NCBI RefSeq assembly: GCF_000725545.1
Contig: NZ_JNZP01000004.1
Coordinates: 190,414 to 254,413, forward strand
Direction of reading: 5' to 3'
From: Streptomyces exfoliatus
Lineage (GTDB): Bacteria; Actinomycetota; Actinomycetes; Streptomycetales; Streptomycetaceae
Length of the DNA stretch: 64,000 bases
Position numbers and translations under genes: made by a program. Positions 36,377-43,628 of the stretch are shown here, piece by piece (positions within the stretch are counted from its first letter, which is position 1; each line of letters opens with the position of its first letter). Under the pieces are notes generated by a model. That model ran no database searches. It saw only the letters and a list, made by a program, of their open reading frames with translations, and was not told the origin of the DNA.

Positions 36377-37270
36377 ATGACGACCACATCCGTACGCGAC
36401 CGTGCCGCCGGGACCGCGCCGAGCCCCGCCGAGAGGACCGCCCGCCGCAAGGCGCTGCTGCACTGGATCGCCGTGCACTCGCTCGGCATCGCCGCGGCGC
36501 TCTTCTTCGTGCTGCCGTTCGTCTTCGTCTTCCTCACCTCCCTGATGAGCGACCAGCAGGCACTCACCCGGGACCTGACGCCGAACTCCTGGCACTGGGA
36601 CAACTACGTCAAGGTCTTCCGGACGGAGGGCTTCCTCACCTGGTGGCGGAACTCCCTGCTGTACGCCGGGCTCGGCACCGCGCTCGTCGTGGTGTCCTCG
36701 GTCCCCGTGGCGTACGCGCTGGCCAAGTTCCGCTTCCGCGGCCGGCACCTGTCGCTGCTGCTCGTGATCTCGATGATGATGCTGCCGCCGCAGGTCGTCA
36801 TCATCCCGATGTACCTGTTCTGGGCGAAGCAGATGGACCTCTCCGGCACGTTGTGGCCGCTGATCATCCCGATGGCCTTCGGCGACGCCTTCGCGATCTT
36901 CCTGCTGCGCCAGTTCCTGCTGACCATCCCGAACGAGTACATCGAGTCCGCGCGGATCGACGGCTGCGGCGAGTTCCGGACCCTGATCCGGATCGTCCTC
37001 CCGATGGCGAAGCCGGGCATCGCCGCCGTGGCCCTGTTCCAGTTCTTCTACTGCTGGAACGACTACTTCGGGCCACAGATCTACGCCTCCGAGAACCCGG
37101 CCGCCTGGACGCTCAGTTACGGCCTGGAGTCCTTCAAGGGCGCGCACCACACCGACTGGAATCTGACCATGGCCGCGACCGTGCTGGTCATGGCCCCCGT
37201 GATCCTCGTGTTCTTCTTCGCCCAGAAGGCGTTCGTCGAGGGAGTCACACTGACCGGAGTGAAGGGCTGA
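36377..37270 (+). CDS. csnG: Sugar ABC transporter permease, MalG type
   Basis: 297 aa, six transmembrane helices, EAA loop ESARIDGCGEFRTLIRIVLPMAKPG. The EAA loop docks the ATP-binding subunit (probably MsiK encoded elsewhere). Starts with ATG 3 nt after csnF; 7 nt before csnH. Second half of the heterodimeric permease. Confidence 0.9.
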   Translation: MTTTSVRDRAAGTAPSPAERTARRKALLHWIAVHSLGIAAALFFVLPFVFVFLTSLMSDQQALTRDLTPNSWHWDNYVKVFRTEGFLTWWRNSLLYAGLGTALVVVSSVPVAYALAKFRFRGRHLSLLLVISMMMLPPQVVIIPMYLFWAKQMDLSGTLWPLIIPMAFGDAFAIFLLRQFLLTIPNEYIESARIDGCGEFRTLIRIVLPMAKPGIAAVALFQFFYCWNDYFGPQIYASENPAAWTLSYGLESFKGAHHTDWNLTMAATVLVMAPVILVFFFAQKAFVEGVTLTGVKG

Positions 37271-37277
37271 ATCGACC

Positions 37278-38543
37278 ATGAAGCTCACTGTCGTGGGGGG
37301 CGGTTCCACCTACACCCCCGAACTCATCGACGGATTCGCGCGCCTGCGCGACACCCTGCCCATCACCGAACTCGTCCTCGTCGACCCGGCCGCCGAGCGG
37401 CTCGAACTCGTCGGCGGCCTGGCCCGGCGCATCTTCGCCAAGCAGGGCCACGCGGGGAAGATCGTCACCACCACCGACCTCGACGCCGGGGTCGAGGGCG
37501 CCGACGCCGTCCTGCTCCAGCTGCGGATCGGCGGACAGGCCGCCCGCCTGCAGGACGAGACCTGGCCGCTGGAGTGCGGCTGCGTCGGGCAGGAGACCAC
37601 CGGCGCCGGCGGCCTCGCCAAGGCGCTGCGGACGGTCCCGGTCGTCCTGGACATCGCCGAGCGGGTCCGGCGCACCAACCCGGACGCCTGGATCATCGAC
37701 TTCACCAACCCCGTCGGCATCGTCACCCGCGCGTTGCTCCAGGCAGGGCACAAGGCCGTCGGCCTGTGCAACGTCGCCATCGGCTTCCAGCGGAGGTTCG
37801 CGAAGCTCCTCGACGTGGCGCCGTCCGAGATCCACCTCGACCACGTCGGGCTCAACCACCTGACCTGGGAGCGCGCCGTACGGATCGGGGGACCCGAGGG
37901 CGAGAACGTACTGCCCCGGCTGCTCGCCGAGCACGGCGACGCCGTCGCCGACGACCTCCGTCTGCCGCGCCCGGTCCTCGACCGGCTCGGCGTGGTCCCC
38001 TCGTACTACCTGCGGTACTTCTACGCGCACGACGAGGTGGTGCGGGAGCTCGGCTCGAAGCCCTCGCGGGCCGCCGAGGTCGCCGCGATGGAGAAGGAGC
38101 TCCTGGAGATGTACGGGGATCCGGCGCTCGACGAGAAGCCGGCCCTGCTCGCCAAGCGCGGCGGCGCCTTCTACTCGGAGGCGGCCGTGGACCTGGCGGC
38201 GTCCCTGCTGGGCGGGGGCGGTTCGCCGTACCAAGTGGTGAACACGTACAACAACGGCACGCTGCCGTTCCTGCCGGACGACGCGGTCATCGAGACGCAG
38301 GCCGCGGTCGGCGCGCACGGCGCCACCCCGCTGCCGGTCGCGCCGGTGGACCCGCTGTACGCCGGTCTGATCGCGAACGTCACCGCCTACGAGGACCTGG
38401 CCCTCGAAGCGGCGCTGCGCGGTGGACGCGACCGGGTGTTCAAGGCGCTGCTCGCGCACCCGCTCGTGGGGCAGCACGCGTACGCCGACGGGCTCACCGA
38501 CCGGCTGATCGCGCACAACCGGGAGCACCTCGCGTGGGCCTGA
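37278..38543 (+). CDS. csnH: GH4 glycoside hydrolase (6-phospho-beta-glucosidase-like)
   Basis: 421 aa cytosolic enzyme of family GH4, which hydrolyses glycosides by an unusual NAD+- and Mn2+-dependent redox-elimination mechanism. NAD-binding start KLTVVGGGSTYTPELIDGF; QVGGQAAR-type loop; GLCNVAIG with the metal-ligating Cys, followed by LDHVGLNHLTW with the His. In the csn operon it is expected to split imported (phosphorylated) chitosan or beta-glucoside disaccharides. Its last 10 nt overlap csnK. Confidence 0.88.
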   Translation: MKLTVVGGGSTYTPELIDGFARLRDTLPITELVLVDPAAERLELVGGLARRIFAKQGHAGKIVTTTDLDAGVEGADAVLLQLRIGGQAARLQDETWPLECGCVGQETTGAGGLAKALRTVPVVLDIAERVRRTNPDAWIIDFTNPVGIVTRALLQAGHKAVGLCNVAIGFQRRFAKLLDVAPSEIHLDHVGLNHLTWERAVRIGGPEGENVLPRLLAEHGDAVADDLRLPRPVLDRLGVVPSYYLRYFYAHDEVVRELGSKPSRAAEVAAMEKELLEMYGDPALDEKPALLAKRGGAFYSEAAVDLAASLLGGGGSPYQVVNTYNNGTLPFLPDDAVIETQAAVGAHGATPLPVAPVDPLYAGLIANVTAYEDLALEAALRGGRDRVFKALLAHPLVGQHAYADGLTDRLIAHNREHLAWA

Positions 38544-39508
38544 CCGGAATCGTCCTCGCCGTCGACGCCGGCAACAGCAAGACCGACGTCGCGGTCCTCG
38601 GCGCGGACGGCACCGTCCTCGGCGCGGCCCGCGGCGGCGGGTTCCAGCCGCCTGTGGTGGGGGTGACGGCGGCGGTCGACACGCTCGCGGAGATCGTCGG
38701 CCGGGCGTGCGAAGAGGCCGGTGTCCCGGCCGCGTTCGACCACGTCACCGCCTGTCTGGCCAACGCCGACCTGCCCGTCGAGGAGACCGCGCTGCGGACC
38801 GAACTCCTCGGCAGGGGCTGGAGCCGGTCGGTACGGGTGCACAACGACACCTTCGCGATCCTGCGGGCCGGGCTCGACGAGCCGCGCGGGGTGGCCGTGG
38901 TGTGCGGGGCGGGGATCAACTGCGTCGGTATGACCCCGGACGGGCGGACCGCGCGCTTCCCCGCGATCGGGAAGATCTCAGGCGACTGGGGCGGCGGCAG
39001 CGGCCTGGCCGAGGAGGCGCTCTGGTTCGCGGCGCGCGCCGAGGACGGGCGCGGTGAGCCGACCGAGCTGGCGCGCGAACTGCCCGCGCACTTCGGTCTG
39101 GAGACGATGTACGCGCTGATCGAGGCGCTGCACCTGGGCCGGGTGCCCTCCGAGCGGCGGCACGAGCTGACGCCCGTGCTGTTCCGGGTGAGCGCGGCCG
39201 GCGACCCGGTCGCCCTGTCCCTGGTGCACCGGCTCGCCGAGGAGGTCGTCGCCCTGTCGGCGGTCGCGCTCGGGCGGCTCGGTCTCCTCGACGAGGAGGC
39301 TCCGGTGATGCTGGGCGGCAGCGTGCTCGCCGCGCGGCACCCGCAGTTGGAGGAGCGGATCCGCGCACTCCTCGCCGAGCGGGCGCCGAAGGCCGTCATC
39401 GGCTTCGTGACGGCACCGCCGGTCCTCGGGGCGGGGCTGCTCGCCCTGGACGAGGTGGCGGCGGGCCCTGAGGCGGCGGCCCGGCTACGGGGGCACTACG
39501 GGGGCTGA
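38534..39508 (+). CDS. csnK: BadF/BadG-type sugar kinase (glucosamine/GlcNAc kinase)
   Basis: 324 aa, ASKHA-fold kinase. Phosphate-1 loop DAGNSKTDVAV at the N terminus, CGAGINCVG and GDWGGGSGLAEEAL as phosphate-2/adenosine elements. Family members phosphorylate N-acetylglucosamine, and the csn homologue is reported to act on glucosamine. It begins at a GTG inside the end of csnH and is the last gene of the operon, followed by a strong hairpin. Its product would feed glucosamine-6-phosphate into amino-sugar metabolism. Confidence 0.85.
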   Translation: MGLTGIVLAVDAGNSKTDVAVLGADGTVLGAARGGGFQPPVVGVTAAVDTLAEIVGRACEEAGVPAAFDHVTACLANADLPVEETALRTELLGRGWSRSVRVHNDTFAILRAGLDEPRGVAVVCGAGINCVGMTPDGRTARFPAIGKISGDWGGGSGLAEEALWFAARAEDGRGEPTELARELPAHFGLETMYALIEALHLGRVPSERRHELTPVLFRVSAAGDPVALSLVHRLAEEVVALSAVALGRLGLLDEEAPVMLGGSVLAARHPQLEERIRALLAERAPKAVIGFVTAPPVLGAGLLALDEVAAGPEAAARLRGHYGG

Positions 39509-39520
39509 ACGAGGTGGGCC

Positions 39521-39555
39521 GTGGGGCGCTTCTCCGCTGCGGAGGGGCGCCCCAC
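39521..39555 (+). terminator. Terminator of the csn operon
   Basis: GTGGGGCGC (39521-39529) pairs with GCGCCCCAC (39547-39555); an inner CTCCGC/GGAG helix closes the loop. It lies 12 bp past csnK. Confidence 0.8.
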
Positions 39556-39804
39556 CGCCACGTTCACCTGTTCGAGCGATGCCCGGCCAGGAACCGATCA
39601 CCGTCCGGGGGCGTATTCAGAGTGAGGGGGTTCGCCTGGGGATGTGCCGGAGACATACGGCACGATAAGAACAAGATCGAGTCAATACCGGTGTGCGGAC
39701 GGCCCCCTGCGGCCATACTGCTGGCCGGGTGGTCGTCCAACGGTCCGGTGATCACCGGAGCACCGGCAGGACCGGCCGACGTCAGCGACCGAGGGGGAGG
39801 TCCA

Positions 39805-41229
39805 GTGACACACCCGCCGAACGCGCCCGCCGCCTCTGCGGCGCGGAGCACGGCTCCCGCGCCCGCACGCCCGGCCGGCGTGCCCGCGCAGCCGTCGCCC
39901 GCGCCCGCCGCCCCGCCCGCGGGACGCGGGGCCTGGGCCGTGGGCCGGGAGAAGCTGCGCGTCGCCACGACGACGGAGCCCGGCCGGCTCCAGATCCTCG
40001 GGGCCGTACTCGCGCTGCTCGTCGTCGCGTTCGGAGCCGTCACCGCCCTCCAGGTCGACGACCGGGCCACCGCCGCCGACGACGTCGTCAGCCGCAGCCA
40101 GCCGCTGTCGGCCGACGCCGCCGCGATCTACCGCTCCCTCGCCGACGCCGACACCACCGCCGCCAGCGGCTTCCTCGCCGGCACCCTGGAGCCCGCGGAC
40201 TCCCGCGCGCGGTACGACCTGGACATCGCCACCGCAGCCAAGCTCCTCGTGAAGGCCGCGGCGAGCACCGAGGGTTCGAGCGAGTCGGCCCGCGAGATCG
40301 CCACCCTCAACGAGGGACTGCCCCGCTACACGGGTCTGGTCGAGCGCGCGCGGGCCGCCAACCGGCAGGGCCTCCCGCTGGGCGGGGCCTATCTGCGGTA
40401 CGCCAACCAGCAGATGACCAGCACCCTGCTGCCCGCCGCCGAGCGGCTGTACGCGGCGGAGACGGTACGGCTCCAGGAGGACGAGGAGTCGGCCCGCACC
40501 TGGCCGTTCCTCTCCCTCGGCCTCGGCCTGCTCACCCTCGCCGTCCTCGTCTGGGCCCAGCGCCGCAACTACGCCAGGACGCACCGGGTCTTCAACCACG
40601 GGCTGCTCGCCGCCACCGCCGCCACCGTGGTCGTCATGATCTGGCTCCTCGCCGCGCACACGGTCGCCCGCGCCGGGCTCGACAGCGCGCGGACCCATGG
40701 GCAGGAGTCCCTCCAGGTCCTCAACACCGCCCGGATCAGCTCGCTCACGGCCCGCGCCAACGAGAACCTGACCCTGGTCGCCCGGGGCGCCGTCCTCACC
40801 GAGGACGGCAAGAACGACAAGTACGAGGCCGAGTACGCGGCGAGCATGGGCGCCCTGACGACCGCGCTCGCCACGGCGCGCGAGTGGGCCGACGACGACG
40901 AGGGCCGCACCCCCGTCGACGAGGCCGCCTCCCGCACCGGCGAGTGGCAGAAGCGCCACAAGGACGCCCGTGCGAAGGACGAGGCCGGCGACTTCGAAGG
41001 CGCCCTCGGCCGGATCGTCGGCCCGAAGGAGACGACCGGCCAGTCCTTCGACCAGGTCGACGCGGCCCTGGACAAGGCCCTCGACCACGAGCAGGACGAG
41101 TTCACCCTCTCCGCCGGGAACGCCAGGGACGCGCTGACGGCGCTGCCCCTCGGCGCGGCGGCCCTCGGGATCCTCGGCGCGGCGGGCGCCGTGCTCGGCA
41201 TCAACCGCAGACTGTCGGAGTACCGGTGA
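39805..41229 (+). CDS. glnX: GlnX-like membrane sensor protein
   Basis: 474 aa from a GTG with GAGGGGGAGG upstream. A proline/alanine-rich cytoplasmic leader of about 50 residues, a transmembrane helix (GRLQILGAVLALLVVAFGAVTALQV), a helical extracytoplasmic segment, two central helices (WPFLSLGLGLLTLAVLVW and LLAATAATVVVMIWLLAAHTV), another long helical outside segment and a final helix near the C terminus. The layout resembles a chemoreceptor sensory module without a kinase or methyl-accepting tail. Its place immediately before a GlnH-like binding protein and PknG matches the mycobacterial glnX-glnH-pknG order, where GlnX relays GlnH-bound Asp/Glu to PknG. Symbol given on synteny and architecture. 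Confidence 0.75.
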   Translation: MTHPPNAPAASAARSTAPAPARPAGVPAQPSPAPAAPPAGRGAWAVGREKLRVATTTEPGRLQILGAVLALLVVAFGAVTALQVDDRATAADDVVSRSQPLSADAAAIYRSLADADTTAASGFLAGTLEPADSRARYDLDIATAAKLLVKAAASTEGSSESAREIATLNEGLPRYTGLVERARAANRQGLPLGGAYLRYANQQMTSTLLPAAERLYAAETVRLQEDEESARTWPFLSLGLGLLTLAVLVWAQRRNYARTHRVFNHGLLAATAATVVVMIWLLAAHTVARAGLDSARTHGQESLQVLNTARISSLTARANENLTLVARGAVLTEDGKNDKYEAEYAASMGALTTALATAREWADDDEGRTPVDEAASRTGEWQKRHKDARAKDEAGDFEGALGRIVGPKETTGQSFDQVDAALDKALDHEQDEFTLSAGNARDALTALPLGAAALGILGAAGAVLGINRRLSEYR

Positions 41230-41240
41230 GAGGGGGCGGG

Positions 41241-42278
41241 ATGCCGAACGGCACGTACCCGCTGGTGCGGCGGACCGCCATGCGGTTCCGGGGCTGGGGC
41301 GGGGTGGCCGCCATGGCCGTGGCCTGCGGGCTCACCGCCTCGCTCACCCTGCTTCCGCTGGCCCACGACGGCGGCGGCGCGGCGGCCGCGCCCGGGACGC
41401 ACGGTGCCGGACCCGGCGTCGGCACCGGGGTCCAGGTCAAGGCGGACACCTGCGAGAATCCGGAGGCGTCCCTGCGGCCATCGACGGCCGACGGCCCGGC
41501 GATCCAGGCCGTCAAGGACCGCGGGAAGCTGATCGTCGGAGTCGACCAGTCCAGCTTCCGCTGGGGCTACCGGAACCCGGAGAAGGGCATCCTGGAGGGC
41601 TTCGACATCGATCTGGCGCGGGCGATAGCCAAGGACATCCTGGGCGACGAGAACGCCGTCATCTTCCGGGCGATCCCGACGAACCAGCGGATCGCCGCCC
41701 TGGACAGCGGCAAGGTCGACCTCGTCGTGCGCACGATGACGATCAACTGCAAGCGGATCCAGCAGGTCGCCTTCTCCACCGCCTACTTCCAGGCCGGACA
41801 GCAGGTCCTGGCGCCCAAGCTCGCCAAGGACGTCACCGGCTACGACTCCTCGCTGCGCGGCAAGCGGATCTGCACCGCAGAGGGCTCCACCGCCTACGAG
41901 GCCCTGGAGGAGAACTCCTTCGGCGCGCTCTTCAAGGACGAGGGCGACGGCACCAAGGACGACAAGGACCTGCTGACCGTCCCCAACCAGCTGGACTGTC
42001 TCGCCAGACTCCAGCTGGGCGAGGTCGACGCCGTCGTCACCGACAACGCCCTCGCGGCCGGCCAGGCCGCCCAGGACCCGGCGGTCGAGCTGAAGGGCCG
42101 GCCGTTCACCACCGAGTTCTACGGGGTGGCCGCGAAACTCGGCAACGACGACCTGGTCCGCCGGGTCAACCACGTCCTGGTGAACTACCGGAACGGGCCG
42201 TGGCAGGAGGCGTACAAGCACTGGCTCAAGGCGGACCTGCCCGGGATAACCGGGCCGCCCGCCCCCCTGTACAAGTGA
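41241..42278 (+). CDS. glnH: Glutamine/glutamate-binding periplasmic-type protein (GlnH-like)
   Basis: 345 aa. Basic N terminus, hydrophobic segment VAAMAVACGLTASLTLLPLA with a weak lipobox at Cys (A-V-A-C), then a class-F solute-binding domain: KLIVGVDQSSFRWGYRNPEKG, LEGFDIDLARAIAKDI, and the amino-acid contact region KVDLVVRTMTINCKRIQQV. There is no permease or ATPase of a glutamine ABC transporter beside it, which fits a sensory role with GlnX rather than transport. It begins 11 nt after glnX, with AGGGGGCGGG just before the ATG. Confidence 0.83.
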   Translation: MPNGTYPLVRRTAMRFRGWGGVAAMAVACGLTASLTLLPLAHDGGGAAAAPGTHGAGPGVGTGVQVKADTCENPEASLRPSTADGPAIQAVKDRGKLIVGVDQSSFRWGYRNPEKGILEGFDIDLARAIAKDILGDENAVIFRAIPTNQRIAALDSGKVDLVVRTMTINCKRIQQVAFSTAYFQAGQQVLAPKLAKDVTGYDSSLRGKRICTAEGSTAYEALEENSFGALFKDEGDGTKDDKDLLTVPNQLDCLARLQLGEVDAVVTDNALAAGQAAQDPAVELKGRPFTTEFYGVAAKLGNDDLVRRVNHVLVNYRNGPWQEAYKHWLKADLPGITGPPAPLYK

Positions 42279-42350
42279 CCCGGTCCACGTGACCCGGCCG
42301 GGGAACACGGCATGCAGCAGCCCCTGTACGCGCGGCGGAAGAGGTGATCG

Positions 42351-43628
42351 ATGGGCGTCACGGGACCCCCTGGGCCGGTGATGGACCGGGACGAGGTGGA
42401 CCGTGCGCTGGCGCGGCTCGGCGCCGAGCACAAGGCGATCGAGGACTCGCTCCTCGCGCTCCAGGACCACGCGGGCCGCAGACTGCTCGAAGGGGCCGAG
42501 CTGACCGGCACGACCCGGGACCGCTGGGCGGCGGCCGAGCGGACCATCACCCTGCTCTGGACCTGCTTCGACGTGTACACGGGCGCCCTGCGGGACGCCC
42601 GCGAGCTGCGCGCCCGGCGCCGCTGGCCCGGCCGGGACGAGCTCGTGGAGCTGACCGACCGGCTGCGCGGCGAGAGCGTCGTCGTCGCGGGCGGCGCCGG
42701 TGAGCAGGGGCTGCTCTCCGAGCGGTTCAGCCTGGAGGGCCTCGTCCGGCGGATGAACGAGCTGTACGCGTCCTCGCTCGACCTGGTGGTCACCGCGGAC
42801 GCCGTCTGGTCGGCGCTGCCCGCCCGGATAGACCTGCTGGCGGCCGAGCTGGGCCGGACGCGCTCGCTCGCCCACTCGGTGGGCGTGCGGCCCGGGGAGC
42901 ACCCGGCCGGGGACGAGCTCGAGGAGATCACGGCCGAGCTGACCCTGCTGCGCACCCAGGTGGTGACCGATCCGCTGGCCTTCTGGCGTCCCGCCGTCGG
43001 CAGTTCGGCGCCCGGCGGGGGCCGGCCCGACACCGTGCGGTACGACAGGGCCGCCCTGGCCCTGGAGGACATCCGGCGCGAGATCGAGGCGGTGCTCGCG
43101 GTCCGGCAGGACTCGGAGGACCGGCTCCTGCGGGTGCGGGACGTGCTCTCGCGGGCGGACCGTACGCTCGCGGAGGCGCGGGCCGCGCGCGGCGAGGTCC
43201 TCGCGAAGATCGCCGCCTCGGAGGTGCCGGCCGTCAGCGGGCCGTCCCTGGTGCTCCAGGAACGGCTGGCCGCCGCCGCGGAGTACCGCAGGCACGCCCA
43301 GTGGCACCGGCTCTCGCCGCTCCTGGAGTCCCTGGAGCGGGAGGCGGAGGACGAACTGCTGCGGGCCCGGGAGTCGCTGACCGCGGTCACGGCGCCGCTC
43401 GCGGTCCGGGCCGAGCTGCGCGGCCGGCTCGACGCGTACAAGGCGAAGGTGGCGCGCCTCGGCGCGGCGGAGGACCCGCTGCTCGTGGAGCGGTACGACG
43501 CGGCCCGCAGGATGCTGTGGAGCGCGCCCTGCGATCTGCGCGTGGCGGAACAGGCCGTGCTGCGCTACCAGCAGGCGGCGGCGGACGTACTGTCCGGCCC
43601 GAGAGACGCGGGAGGACGACAGTGGTGA
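42351..43628 (+). CDS. Helical, coiled-coil-rich protein of the PknG cluster
   Basis: 425 aa with no signal peptide or transmembrane helix. Almost entirely charged heptad-like helices (for example DEVDRALARLGAEHKAIEDSL and REIEAVLAVRQDSEDRLLRVRDVL). No family known to me. GAAGAGGTGATCG precedes the ATG. Its TGA overlaps the pknG start, so it is made together with the kinase. A scaffold or adaptor between the sensor and PknG is a reasonable guess from position; nothing in the sequence proves it. Confidence 0.7.
   Translation: MGVTGPPGPVMDRDEVDRALARLGAEHKAIEDSLLALQDHAGRRLLEGAELTGTTRDRWAAAERTITLLWTCFDVYTGALRDARELRARRRWPGRDELVELTDRLRGESVVVAGGAGEQGLLSERFSLEGLVRRMNELYASSLDLVVTADAVWSALPARIDLLAAELGRTRSLAHSVGVRPGEHPAGDELEEITAELTLLRTQVVTDPLAFWRPAVGSSAPGGGRPDTVRYDRAALALEDIRREIEAVLAVRQDSEDRLLRVRDVLSRADRTLAEARAARGEVLAKIAASEVPAVSGPSLVLQERLAAAAEYRRHAQWHRLSPLLESLEREAEDELLRARESLTAVTAPLAVRAELRGRLDAYKAKVARLGAAEDPLLVERYDAARRMLWSAPCDLRVAEQAVLRYQQAAADVLSGPRDAGGRQW

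Noticed and set aside
32636..39508. Reading the csn operon as a cellobiose or xylose operon
   Set aside because: A GH4 enzyme and a BadF-type amino-sugar kinase with a ROK regulator fit chitosan-oligosaccharide use better; MalE-type binding proteins do not settle the sugar.
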